Assembly (NCBI GenBank): GCA_035759925.1
Contig: DASTTY010000072.1
Location: forward strand, 1-31,061
DNA: 31,061 bases
DNA from: RHKX01 sp035759925
GTDB taxonomy: Bacteria; Actinomycetota; Thermoleophilia; Solirubrobacterales; 70-9
Direction: 5' to 3'
Shown here: positions 8,054 through 15,081 of the stretch, in pieces
How positions within the stretch are numbered: position 1 is the first letter of the stretch
Layout of the letters: every line of letters begins with the position of its first letter
Position numbers and translations under genes: made by a program
The notes under the pieces: generated by a model
What the model saw: only the letters and a program-made list of their open reading frames with translations
Databases searched by the model: none
What the model was told of the DNA's origin: nothing

Positions 8054-8706
8054 CGGACGGAGCGGACGACCCGCCCCTCGCCGCGCGCGGGCCGGTCGAC
8101 GCGGCGCTCCGCGAGGAGCACCCCGGCCTCTACATCCGCCGGCTCGAGGTCGATCATGGCTCGGGACGGACGCCGCGGGAGCTGAAGCGCCGGCTCGCCG
8201 CGCTCTCCGACCGCTTCGGCGGCCCGCAGGCGATCGCGTTCAGGACGAAGCCGATCCCCTCCGCCTACCGGGTCTTCTACCGCCACATCGGCCTCGACCC
8301 CGATACGCAGTTGACGGCACCGGAGGCGATCGTCCGCGAGCGGATGCTCAAGGGAGGATTCCTCAGCAGCAACCTCCTCGACGATGCGCTGACCGTGGCG
8401 ATGATCGAATCCGGGGTGCCGGTGGTCGCGTTCGATGCGGACGCGATCTCGGGACCGCTCGGGATCCGCTTGAGCAGCGCCGGGGAGGCGCTCGAGGGTC
8501 GTCCCGGGGAGCTTCCGGCCGGCACCCTCGTGATCGCCGACGAGGAACGCCCGGTGGCGCTCCTGTTCGGCGCGATCGGCTCCGGGCGCGGGGTCAGCCC
8601 GGCGACGCGGCGCACCGTGCTCGCAGCGGTCGGCGTCGCCGGCGTCCCCGAGATCGCCGTCGAGGAAGCGCTTTGGCTGGCCGCAGAGATCATCGCGGCC
8701 GATTGA
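8050..8706 (+). CDS. Solo B3/B4 domain protein (PheRS-beta-like tRNA editing domain)
   Basis: The 218-residue protein matches the B3/B4 fold found in the beta chain of phenylalanyl-tRNA synthetase. Visible family features are FRTKPIPSAYRVFYRHIGLD, followed by DPDTQLTAPEAIVRERM and the stretch FLSSNLLDDALTVAMIE. In PheRS this domain removes mischarged tyrosine; free-standing versions are poorly studied and may edit mischarged tRNA or bind a nucleotide. Nothing else of PheRS is present. It begins at GTG 8050 within a 4-nt overlap with the redoxin gene, so the two are coupled. I am fairly sure of the domain and unsure of the function. Confidence 0.75.
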   Translation: MTDGADDPPLAARGPVDAALREEHPGLYIRRLEVDHGSGRTPRELKRRLAALSDRFGGPQAIAFRTKPIPSAYRVFYRHIGLDPDTQLTAPEAIVRERMLKGGFLSSNLLDDALTVAMIESGVPVVAFDADAISGPLGIRLSSAGEALEGRPGELPAGTLVIADEERPVALLFGAIGSGRGVSPATRRTVLAAVGVAGVPEIAVEEALWLAAEIIAAD

Positions 8707-8728
8707 CGAACCGCTGCAATCCCCCGCC

Positions 8729-8768
8729 GATCGCGGTTATCATGATCGAACGCGATCCGGAAAGGGAG
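8729..8768 (+). promoter_or_regulatory. Promoter, flanking inverted repeat and RBS of the 173-residue protein
   Basis: TATCAT (8738-8743) is a good -10. It lies inside an inverted repeat, GATCGCG (8729-8735) and CGCGATC (8751-8757), which could be an operator. AGGGAG (8763-8768) is a Shine-Dalgarno 5 nt before GTG 8774. No convincing -35 is visible. Confidence 0.45.
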
Positions 8769-8773
8769 CCCGG

Positions 8774-9295
8774 GTGACGGAGCTTCTCGAGCACGAATCG
8801 AAGTCCCGGTGGGATCCGGCCGCTGCAGCGGCCCCGCTCTTCGAGCGCAGCCGCGATGCCGAAAGCGACACCGGCGCCGCCCGCCGCTCGCTGCGCCGCC
8901 AGATCGCGCAGCTCGAGCGGGAGCTCTCGGAGCTGTTCGCGAGCAGCTTCCCGCGGCACGGGATCGAATGGGCGGTCGGGGCCGCAGGCGGCCCGAGGGT
9001 CCTCGGGATCGCCGAGCTCGAGCGCGTCCGCGACGGTCTCGTCGACCGGCTCGCGGAGTCACGGGCCGAGATCGGGCGTCGTGCAGCGGCCGAGGAGTCG
9101 AACCGGGCGCTGGTCGAGCGGATGATCGCCGATCCCGCCGCCCATCGATGGGTCCGGGTGCGGGGCGAAGACGTCGGCGAGCGGAGCTGCAAGCACTGGC
9201 ATTCGCGGCCGCGCTGGGGTCTGCTCGGGATGATCCTCGGCTGGTGGCGGGTGAAGCTCTCCTCCGGCTGTCCCTTAGCCTCCGGGGCGTGCTGA
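8774..9295 (+). CDS. Uncharacterised protein with C-terminal Cys/His motif
   Basis: The 173-residue protein has no recognised enzyme domain. Residues 38-60 and 80-120 are charged and helical, probably coiled coil. The C-terminal third carries a striking motif: CKHWHS (Cys139, His141, His143), then RPRWGLLGMILGWWRV, then Cys166 and a final Cys173. The Cys/His set could bind a metal, and the Trp/Gly-rich part may touch the membrane. It has its own promoter and ribosome binding site. I cannot assign a function. Confidence 0.7.
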   Translation: MTELLEHESKSRWDPAAAAAPLFERSRDAESDTGAARRSLRRQIAQLERELSELFASSFPRHGIEWAVGAAGGPRVLGIAELERVRDGLVDRLAESRAEIGRRAAAEESNRALVERMIADPAAHRWVRVRGEDVGERSCKHWHSRPRWGLLGMILGWWRVKLSSGCPLASGAC

Positions 9296-9325
9296 TCGCG
9301 CGTCCCGCCCCGAACAAGAGCGGCG

Positions 9326-9859
9326 ATGGCCTCGTCGAAGTCGCGTAAGCGGCGCAAGCGCCGTACGCGCGCGGCGGCGGCGGGCAGAGATCAGGCCGCC
9401 GGGGCCGAGGAGGCGCCGAAGCGCGCCACGCCGGCACCGCGCCGAACGGCCGCCGACGAGCCGCCGCCGGCGCCGTGGGGGAGCTTCCCGCTCGTCGAGC
9501 TCTGCGTGCTGGCGGCGATCGTGATGCTGATCCTCGGCTTCTTCGTCATCGGCGGCTCCCGCGGGGCGATCCTGATCGCGGCCGGACTCGCTCTCGGCTC
9601 GATCGGCGGCCTCGAGCTGAGCATCCGCGAGCATTTCGCCGGCTACCGCTCGCACACGGCGGTGCTCGCCGGCGTCCCGGCGCTGATCGTGCTCGGTCTG
9701 CTCTTCTACCTCGGGCCGGCGGGTCTCCCGCAGCTCGCCAGGGCGGCGATCGGAGTGGCGGTGTTCGTCGTTGCGGCCCTGCTGCTGACGCGGGCGTTCA
9801 GCCGGCGGTCGGGTGGCGATCGCTACCGGCTCGCCGCGCCGCGGCGGAACCGGCGCTGA
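9326..9859 (+). CDS. Small integral membrane protein
   Basis: The 177-residue protein begins with a strongly basic, Ala/Pro-rich cytoplasmic tail (KSRKRRKRRTR) of about 50 residues. Four hydrophobic segments follow, near 55-76, 80-95, 111-130 and 138-156, and the C-terminus is again basic. No known family is recognisable. The ATG at 9326 lies 30 nt after the preceding gene, without a clear Shine-Dalgarno. It ends about 84 nt before the convergent IHF-like gene. Confidence 0.65.
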   Translation: MASSKSRKRRKRRTRAAAAGRDQAAGAEEAPKRATPAPRRTAADEPPPAPWGSFPLVELCVLAAIVMLILGFFVIGGSRGAILIAAGLALGSIGGLELSIREHFAGYRSHTAVLAGVPALIVLGLLFYLGPAGLPQLARAAIGVAVFVVAALLLTRAFSRRSGGDRYRLAAPRRNRR

Positions 9860-9885
9860 GAGCGGTCCGGTTCGGACTCGGACTG

Positions 9886-9907
9886 CCGGGCTACGCCGCC
9901 GGCCCGG
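9886..9907. terminator. Possible bidirectional terminator hairpin
   Basis: CCGGGC (9886-9891) and GCCCGG (9902-9907) can pair around a 10-nt loop in the 84-nt gap between two convergent genes. The stem is short and has no T-run. Confidence 0.3.
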
Positions 9908-9943
9908 GCCTCTCCACCCGAGCCGGCGACTGGACGGACAAGA

Positions 9944-10282
9944 TCAGCGGCGTGAGGCCTGCTTCTCCTCGAGGGCGCCGGCGAGAGCCTCCCGCTGGCG
10001 CAGTGTCAGCCGGCCGAGCTGACGATTCTCGTTGACGGCCAGCGGTACCAGGAACTTGCGGGTCCTCGTGCGGCCCCACCGCGACTGGCTGCGCAGCAAC
10101 TCCGAGACGGTCATCGTCTCCGCCTCCCAGGGGCAGGAGCGAACCACCTGCTCCACCCTCAAGTCACCGGCCCGGACCGCGCGCTTCAAGGCGGCGCGCG
10201 CGAGGCGAACCCGGTTGGCGTGCTCGAGGGCACGGATGTGTTGCGGCACAGCGGCGGGTGCAGCCGTCGAGGCAGCTTCCAT
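9944..10282 (-). CDS. Divergent actinobacterial integration host factor (mIHF)-like protein
   Basis: The 112-residue protein shows the layout of actinobacterial IHF. An N-terminal basic helix (ALEHANRVRLARAALKRAVR, 19-38) is followed by a helix-two-turn-helix region with RTRTRKFLVPLAVNENRQLG and a closing LTLRQREALAGAL. The usual PGIGKVRA loop of the H2TH region is replaced by SRWGRTRT (67-74), so DNA contacts may differ. mIHF proteins bind DNA without a heterodimer partner and shape the nucleoid. ATG 10282 has a strong AGGAGGAGGAG upstream and is preferred over an upstream codon. The long structured leader is described separately. Confidence 0.7.
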   Translation of the reverse strand: MEAASTAAPAAVPQHIRALEHANRVRLARAALKRAVRAGDLRVEQVVRSCPWEAETMTVSELLRSQSRWGRTRTRKFLVPLAVNENRQLGRLTLRQREALAGALEEKQASRR

Positions 10283-10438
10283 ACTCACTCCTCCTCCTGC
10301 TTGAGAGCGTGGTGTCGTGTTGGGTTTTTCACGCCGAACGAGGGCGATCCACATGGATCGAGGATCCGGGAGGCCCGCTTGAGGAAGGCCCTCCGACTCG
10401 CTCCTACCCCGGTAGCGTTCGGTGCCCGGGGCACCCTA
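10283..10438 (-). promoter_or_regulatory. Palindrome-rich 5' leader and promoter of the IHF-like gene
   Basis: On the minus strand TAGGGT (10438-10433) is a TANNNT -10, giving a leader of about 140 nt. It contains in a row GGTGCCC-G-GGGCACC (10421-10435), CTACCCCGGTAG (10404-10415), a GGAGGCC/GGCCCTCC pair (10369-10394) and GATCCACATGGATC (10346-10359), before the strong ribosome binding site at about 10289-10299. This could be a structured regulatory RNA leader or a row of operators. No known riboswitch class is recognised. Confidence 0.5.
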
Positions 10439-10526
10439 GTGACCGGCGCTCGGACGTGCCCCCCAACCCCTCGGATATCCGTCCACCAGACCCGCTAAGA
10501 GCATGTTTTTGAGGCCGAAACAACAG

Positions 10527-10578
10527 CGAACAGGTCTTGTGACCAAACGGACAAGTTGAAACTACCCGAACAGGGGTA
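10527..10578. promoter_or_regulatory. Cluster of repeats in the AT-richer part of the gap
   Basis: CGAACAGG occurs twice in the same direction, at 10527 and 10567, exactly 40 nt apart. CTTGT (10536) and ACAAG (10551) form an inverted repeat, and TACCC (10563) pairs with GGGTA (10574-10578). The segment is followed by AT-rich ATTAATTA. It looks like a protein-binding region upstream of the IHF-like gene. Confidence 0.4.
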
Positions 10579-10595
10579 ATTAATTACGACACCGA

Positions 10596-10611
10596 TCGCC
10601 GGTTTCGGCGA
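10596..10611 (-). terminator. Terminator hairpin of the alpha-oxoamine synthase gene
   Basis: TCGCCG (10596-10601), a 4-nt loop and CGGCGA (10606-10611) form a hairpin 7 nt after the stop. The minus strand then turns AT-rich (GTAATTAATT), so it may act as a terminator. Confidence 0.45.
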
Positions 10612-10617
10612 CGCCGG

Positions 10618-11889
10618 TCAGCCGGTGAAGAGCTCGGGCGAGCGCTCGATGACCCGCTCGAAGCTGGCGAGAGCGCGGTCGAGGTGGTCGCGCTCGTGGG
10701 TTGCCATCAGGCTCGTCCGCAGCAGCGCCCCCGCCGGCGGCACCGCGGGATGGAGGGCCACGTTCGTGTAGAGGCCCTCCTCGTAGAGCGCCTTCCAGAG
10801 CATCGCTGCGCGGACGTCCTCGCCGACGATCACCGGCACGATCGGGGTCAGCGCCTCGCCGCCGCCCGGCAGCGCAGTCGGCGCGACGACGCGGAGGCCG
10901 AGACCGGTCAGCCCGGCGTGCAGGTAGGCAGCGTTGTCGAGGAGGCGGCCGATCAGCTCCGGCCCCTCCTCACGGATGATCCGCAGGGCGCCGAGCGCGG
11001 CCCCGATCGCCGCCGGGACGGCGGCGGCGCTGAACAGGAACGAGCGAGCCGCGATCCGCAGGTAGTCGATCACCTCGGCGGGCCCTGCGATGAAGCCGCC
11101 GCAGGATGCGAAGCTCTTCGAGAAGGTCCCCATCCGCAGGTCGACGGACTCCTCGACGCCGAGCAGCTCCGACGCCCCGGCGCCACGGGCGCCGAGCGCG
11201 CCGACGCCGTGGGCCTCGTCGACCATCAGCCGCGCCCCGTAGCGCTCGCAGAGGGCGACGACCTCGGTCAGCGGGCAGATGTCCCCCTCCATCGAGAAGA
11301 CGCCATCGACGACGACGAGGACGCCGCCGCCGTCGCCGGCGGCCCGCTCGAGCATCCGCTCGAGCTTGTCCATCCGGTTGTGGCGGAACGGCCGCAGCTT
11401 CGCGCCCGACAGCCGGCAGCCGTCGAGGATCGAGGCGTGGTCGCCGGAGTCGCAGATCACCGTGTCGCCGGGCTGCAGGATCGTGCCGATGCAGCCGACG
11501 TTGGCCTGGTAGCCGGTCGTGAAGACGAGCGCGGCCTCGGTGCCCATCCAGTCGGCGAGCTCTTCCTCGAGCTCGAGATGGAGCGGGATCGTGCCGTTGA
11601 GGAGCCGCGAGCCGGTCAGCGCCGTCCCGTAGGTGTCGAGCGCGTCGCGGGCGGCGGCCTTGACGCGCGGGTCGCCGGTCAGCCCCAGATAGTTGTTGGA
11701 GCCGAGCATGATCGTCTCCCGGCCCTCCATCTCGACGACCGGCCCCGCGGCGGAGGTGAGGAGCCGGAAGTAGGGCATCATGTCCGCCTTCTCGGCGAGC
11801 TCGAGGATCTCGCGCCGGTCGTGGTCGCGGGCCTTCGCGAAGACGTCGGACTCGATTCGCGGACCTTGCGCGGAAAGCTGTTCGCTCAT
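10618..11889 (-). CDS. Alpha-oxoamine synthase family PLP enzyme (KBL/AONS/SPT-like)
   Basis: The 423-residue enzyme is a fold-type I PLP protein that condenses an amino acid with an acyl-CoA. Family features are MLGSNNYLGL near the N-terminus, the loop CDSGDHASILDG, VDEAHGVGALG (Asp224, His227) and GTFSKSFASCGG with the PLP-binding Lys258. Without partner genes it cannot be decided whether it makes 2-amino-3-ketobutyrate, 8-amino-7-oxononanoate or a sphingoid base; no tdh or bio genes lie nearby. GTFSKSFA is close to serine palmitoyltransferase-like members. ATG 11889 is the start; the longer open frame upstream is noise overlapping the divergent gene. Confidence 0.85.
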   Translation of the reverse strand: MSEQLSAQGPRIESDVFAKARDHDRREILELAEKADMMPYFRLLTSAAGPVVEMEGRETIMLGSNNYLGLTGDPRVKAAARDALDTYGTALTGSRLLNGTIPLHLELEEELADWMGTEAALVFTTGYQANVGCIGTILQPGDTVICDSGDHASILDGCRLSGAKLRPFRHNRMDKLERMLERAAGDGGGVLVVVDGVFSMEGDICPLTEVVALCERYGARLMVDEAHGVGALGARGAGASELLGVEESVDLRMGTFSKSFASCGGFIAGPAEVIDYLRIAARSFLFSAAAVPAAIGAALGALRIIREEGPELIGRLLDNAAYLHAGLTGLGLRVVAPTALPGGGEALTPIVPVIVGEDVRAAMLWKALYEEGLYTNVALHPAVPPAGALLRTSLMATHERDHLDRALASFERVIERSPELFTG

Positions 11890-11931
11890 CCCGGAAGTGT
11901 CGCATTTGCTCACGTCGCGACGCCTGTGCGG

Positions 11932-11941
11932 AGCGTAGACT
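11932..11941. promoter_or_regulatory. Overlapping divergent -10 elements
   Basis: On the plus strand TAGACT (11936-11941) lies 8 nt before ATG 11950, consistent with a leaderless mRNA. On the minus strand TACGCT (11937-11932) shares two base pairs with it and could serve the oxoamine synthase with a short leader. Confidence 0.45.
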
Positions 11942-11949
11942 GGCCACCG

Positions 11950-12273
11950 ATGAGCACGGGACAGGTGGTTGACGCGGAGGCGGTCGAGGAGCCGCTCGAC
12001 GGCGGCGACGAGGAGGCCGGCGGGCAGAGCGTCCGGGCGCTTCCCGAGCGCCGCTCTCCCTCCGAGCTGATCGCCTGGCGCAGCGAGATTCGCGCGATGG
12101 CAGTGGTGGCCGCCGGCGGCCTTGCCGCCGGCGCCGCAACGGTTGCCGCCGTCAGCGCCGCCAAAGCGGTGACCTCGAATCGCAGCCGGCGGCCGTTGCG
12201 CCGCAGTCGCGGCGACCGCGACGTCATCGCGAGCCGCTCCTTCCTGGTCGACGTTCACCTGCTCGGCCGCTGA
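11950..12273 (+). CDS. Small single-pass membrane protein, unknown function
   Basis: The 107-residue protein has an acidic N-terminus (EAVEEPLDGGDEEAGG), one Ala/Gly/Val-rich hydrophobic segment (about 49-73) and an Arg-rich region (SRRPLRRSRGDRD) before a hydrophobic C-terminus. No family is recognised. There is no Shine-Dalgarno and a TANNNT element sits 8 nt upstream, so the mRNA is probably leaderless. Its stop codon shares a base with the start of the AlkA-like gene. Confidence 0.6.
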   Translation: MSTGQVVDAEAVEEPLDGGDEEAGGQSVRALPERRSPSELIAWRSEIRAMAVVAAGGLAAGAATVAAVSAAKAVTSNRSRRPLRRSRGDRDVIASRSFLVDVHLLGR

Positions 12274-13268
12274 TGCCGGCGCCTGCCGCGGCGGGCGCGC
12301 CGGTCCGCGACCGCGGCGGCTCGCTGCTCGTCGAGGTCGAGCCGCCCGGGATCTACCGGTTCGAAGGCCGCGTGCCCGACCGCGTCTCCCGCCATCGCGG
12401 CGGTGTCTACGAGCGGTTCATGCACGTCGCCGGCCGGCCGGTCCTCGTCCGTGCCTGGTCGCAGCCGCGCTCCCGCCGGATCGCGATCGCGGCGCTTCCC
12501 GCGCCGCCGCCGTGGCTGCCGGGGGCCGGTGCGGAGGCCGCTACCGACGCCGACCTCGACGAGGCGATCCGCCGCGCCCGCCACGCCCTCGCGGTCGACG
12601 ACGACCTCGCCGACTTCAAGCGCCGCTTCCGCGCCGACCCGCTGCTCGGCCCGCTGATCCGGCGGTTGCCCTGGCTTCGCGTGCGCCGCTGCCCGAGCCC
12701 CTGGGAGGCGTTCGCCTGGGCCGTAACCGAGCAGCTCATCGAGTCGCGTGAGGCGGCCCGGATCCAGCGCCGGATCGTGCAGCGCTGGGGAACGGCCCTG
12801 AGCGGTCCCCCCGGCGCCCGCCCGCTCGCCGACGTGCCCGGGCCGGAGGTCGTCGCCGCGCTCGCCCCGGCCGAACTGGTCGCCTGCGATCTGGCCCCGA
12901 AGCGCGCCCTGGCTCTCGTCAAGGCCGCCCGCGAGATCGCCTCCGGCCGCTGCGACCCCGGTGACCCCCGCGGCGATCGCCGGCTCCTCGCGATCAGCGA
13001 GATCGGCCCCTGGACGATCCAGTGCCTCGCCCTCAAGGGGCGCGGCGACCTCGACTCGCTGCCCGCCGGCGACGTCGCCTACCTGAAGCTGGTCGGCCAT
13101 CTCTCCGGTCGCGGCCGGCGCGCCACGGTCGCCGAGGTCGAGGAGTTCTACGCGCCCTATGCCCCCTACCGAGCCCTCGCGGCCCGCTTCACCCTCGCCG
13201 GGCTGTCGGCGGCCGGGATGCCGCCGCTCCGCTACCACCCGCCGAACCCCGAGTACGAGGCGGCTTAG
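12273..13268 (+). CDS. AlkA-type DNA-3-methyladenine glycosylase (HhH-GPD)
   Basis: The 331-residue protein is a base-excision repair glycosylase. After an N-terminal AlkA-like domain (about 1-120), the HhH-GPD domain shows SPWEAFAWAVTEQLIES, the hairpin ISEIGPWTIQCLALKGRG and the catalytic Asp267 in PAGDVAYLKLVGHL. These match AlkA rather than Nth or MutY; the iron-sulfur cysteine cluster of the latter is absent. It should remove alkylated purines. ATG 12273 overlaps the preceding stop (TGATG), so it is probably co-transcribed. Its stop overlaps tail to tail with the stop of the thiamine-type binding protein (TTAG). Confidence 0.85.
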   Translation: MPAPAAAGAPVRDRGGSLLVEVEPPGIYRFEGRVPDRVSRHRGGVYERFMHVAGRPVLVRAWSQPRSRRIAIAALPAPPPWLPGAGAEAATDADLDEAIRRARHALAVDDDLADFKRRFRADPLLGPLIRRLPWLRVRRCPSPWEAFAWAVTEQLIESREAARIQRRIVQRWGTALSGPPGARPLADVPGPEVVAALAPAELVACDLAPKRALALVKAAREIASGRCDPGDPRGDRRLLAISEIGPWTIQCLALKGRGDLDSLPAGDVAYLKLVGHLSGRGRRATVAEVEEFYAPYAPYRALAARFTLAGLSAAGMPPLRYHPPNPEYEAA

Positions 13269-14272
13269 CCACCACCGCGTGCCGGCGGCAGCAGGTCGTT
13301 CGTCAGCAGCTTCGAGGCGTCGGGCGTCGAGTCGAGCTGGCCGGCGTCGTAGAGGTAGTCGGCGAAGCGTTGCCAGCGCTTCCGATCCATCCAGCCGTAC
13401 GGCATGTCGCCGGGCGGGAGCAGGCGCGGCAGGGTCTTGTCGACCTCGGCCCTGGTCAGGCCCGGGTCGAGGCCGTTGCCGGCGGCGACGATCGCGTCGG
13501 TGGCCGCCCGCGGGGCGCGGGCGGCCGCGTAGGTGCCGCGCTCGAGCGCGGCGATGAACTCGCGGATCGGCTCCGGGTCGGATGCGAGCCGCTCGCCGTC
13601 GGCGACGAGCACGAGCTCGTCGTAGGTCGGGACGCCGAGCCGATCGACCGGAACGACCCGCGGATCCAGCCCGCGCTCGGCGAGGTCGACTCCCTCGACG
13701 TTGAGGAAGCCGCCGAACATCGCGTCGGCGCGGCCGGAGATGAGCGGTTGCATCAGGTTGAAGCCGACGTCCACCTGGTCGACCGAGCCGGGATCGACGC
13801 CGGCGCGCTCGAGGATCGTCTGCAGATAGGCGGCCTGGTAGGGGATCCCGGCGGTGACGACGGTCTTGCCGGTCAGATCAGCCGCCGACCGGATGCCTGC
13901 CTCGGGCAGCGAGATCAGTGACGTCAGCGGACCGTTGACGAGTGCCGCGACGGCGACTACGTCGAGGCCCTGATCGCGTGCCAGCGCCACCTCGGGCTCG
14001 TAGGAGATCGCGAGGTCGACGCGGCCGGCGGCGACCTGCTTGATCGGCGCCGACGGATCGGAGGGCACCTGCGGCTGGACGTCGAGGCCGGCGTCGGCGA
14101 AGTAGCCGCGATCGAGCGCCGTGTAGATCCCGGCGTGATCGGGGTTCACGTAGAAGTCGAGCGCGAGATCGAAGCGTTCGTTCCCACCGTTGCCTCCGCC
14201 ACCGCCGCCGCAACCGGTGACCGCCACCGCCGCCAGCAACCCGCCGATCGCCAAGGTCAGCCGCGTCCTCAC
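13265..14272 (-). CDS. thiY: Thiamine/HMP-type ABC transporter substrate-binding lipoprotein
   Basis: The 335-residue product has a lipoprotein signal (MRTRLTLAIGGLLAAVAVTGC, Cys21) and the NMT1/THI5-like fold. The start of the mature domain reads DFYVNPDHAGIYTALDRGYF, and AGRVDLAISYEPEVALARD follows, both typical of the ThiY family that binds formylaminopyrimidine or hydroxymethylpyrimidine. The upstream TPP riboswitch makes a thiamine-precursor role much more likely than the alternative riboflavin or taurine-like roles. The gene is last in the operon. GTG 14272 overlaps the permease stop by 4 nt (GTGA). Confidence 0.85.
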   Translation of the reverse strand: MRTRLTLAIGGLLAAVAVTGCGGGGGGNGGNERFDLALDFYVNPDHAGIYTALDRGYFADAGLDVQPQVPSDPSAPIKQVAAGRVDLAISYEPEVALARDQGLDVVAVAALVNGPLTSLISLPEAGIRSAADLTGKTVVTAGIPYQAAYLQTILERAGVDPGSVDQVDVGFNLMQPLISGRADAMFGGFLNVEGVDLAERGLDPRVVPVDRLGVPTYDELVLVADGERLASDPEPIREFIAALERGTYAAARAPRAATDAIVAAGNGLDPGLTRAEVDKTLPRLLPPGDMPYGWMDRKRWQRFADYLYDAGQLDSTPDASKLLTNDLLPPARGGG

Positions 14273-15081
14273 CGGCCGCCGGCTTCCGCTTGCGGGCCGT
14301 GCTCGGCTGCGCCCCACCAGGCGATCCGCCGCTCGATCATGCTCAGCAGCCCGAACAGGGCGATCGCCATCGCCGACAGCCAGACCATCGCCGCGAACAT
14401 CCGCGGCACCTCGAGCTGGGCGTTGTCGACGAGCATCAGGTGCCCGAGGCCGTCGTTGGCGCCCGCCCACTCGCCGAAGACGGCTCCGATCACGGCGACC
14501 GCGGCGGCGATCTTCGCCCCGCTCAGCACGAACGGCAGCGCCGTCGGTGCTTCCAGCATCGTCAGCACCCGGAGCCGGCCTGCACCGAGCGAGCGCATCA
14601 GCTTCCGTTGCTCGGCGGGGACCGTGCCGAGCCCGTCGAGCGCGTTGACGGCGATCGGGAAGAAGCAGATCAGCGCGATGATCGCGACCTTCGGGCCGAT
14701 CCCGAACCCGAACCAGACGACGAGGACCGGGGCGATGACGATCACCGGGATCGTCTGCGAGGCGATGACGAGTGGATAGGAGATCCGCCGCGCGAGCGGC
14801 GAGAGGTGGAGCAGGACCGCCGTCGCGATCCCGAGGGCGAGCGCAGCGGCGAAGCCGGCGACGACCTCCTGCAGCGTCACCCAGGCGTTGTCGGCGAGCA
14901 GGCTGCGATCGGTCCACAGCGAGTCGCCGATCTCAGCCGGGGACGGCACGAGGAACGAGTCGAGGCCGAGGGCATCGGCGATGGCCCCGGTCGATGCCGC
15001 GAGCTGCCAGGCGCCGAGCAGCGCGAGGACGGCGAGCGCGGTCGGCCAGAGACGCAGGATGGAAGTGAGCCGGCCGTTCAT
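14269..15081 (-). CDS. thiX: Thiamine/HMP-type ABC transporter permease
   Basis: The 270-residue permease belongs to the binding-protein-dependent (SsuC/TauC/ThiX) family. It has about six helices and an EAA loop near 164-190 (MRSLGAGRLRVLTMLEAP, then ALPFVLSG) that docks on the ATPase. ATG 15081 overlaps the ATPase stop (ATGA), and its own stop overlaps the start of the binding protein gene, so all three are coupled. The substrate is inferred from the riboswitch and the binding protein. Confidence 0.85.
   Translation of the reverse strand: MNGRLTSILRLWPTALAVLALLGAWQLAASTGAIADALGLDSFLVPSPAEIGDSLWTDRSLLADNAWVTLQEVVAGFAAALALGIATAVLLHLSPLARRISYPLVIASQTIPVIVIAPVLVVWFGFGIGPKVAIIALICFFPIAVNALDGLGTVPAEQRKLMRSLGAGRLRVLTMLEAPTALPFVLSGAKIAAAVAVIGAVFGEWAGANDGLGHLMLVDNAQLEVPRMFAAMVWLSAMAIALFGLLSMIERRIAWWGAAEHGPQAEAGGR

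Noticed and set aside
10538..10553. CRP/GlxR-like site TGTGA-N6-GGACA
   Set aside because: Only three of five bases of the second half-site match; too weak to call.
10684..11949. Upstream part of the plus-strand frame that holds the 107-residue protein
   Set aside because: Antisense to the oxoamine synthase. Only the part after ATG 11950 is outside it and has a promoter.
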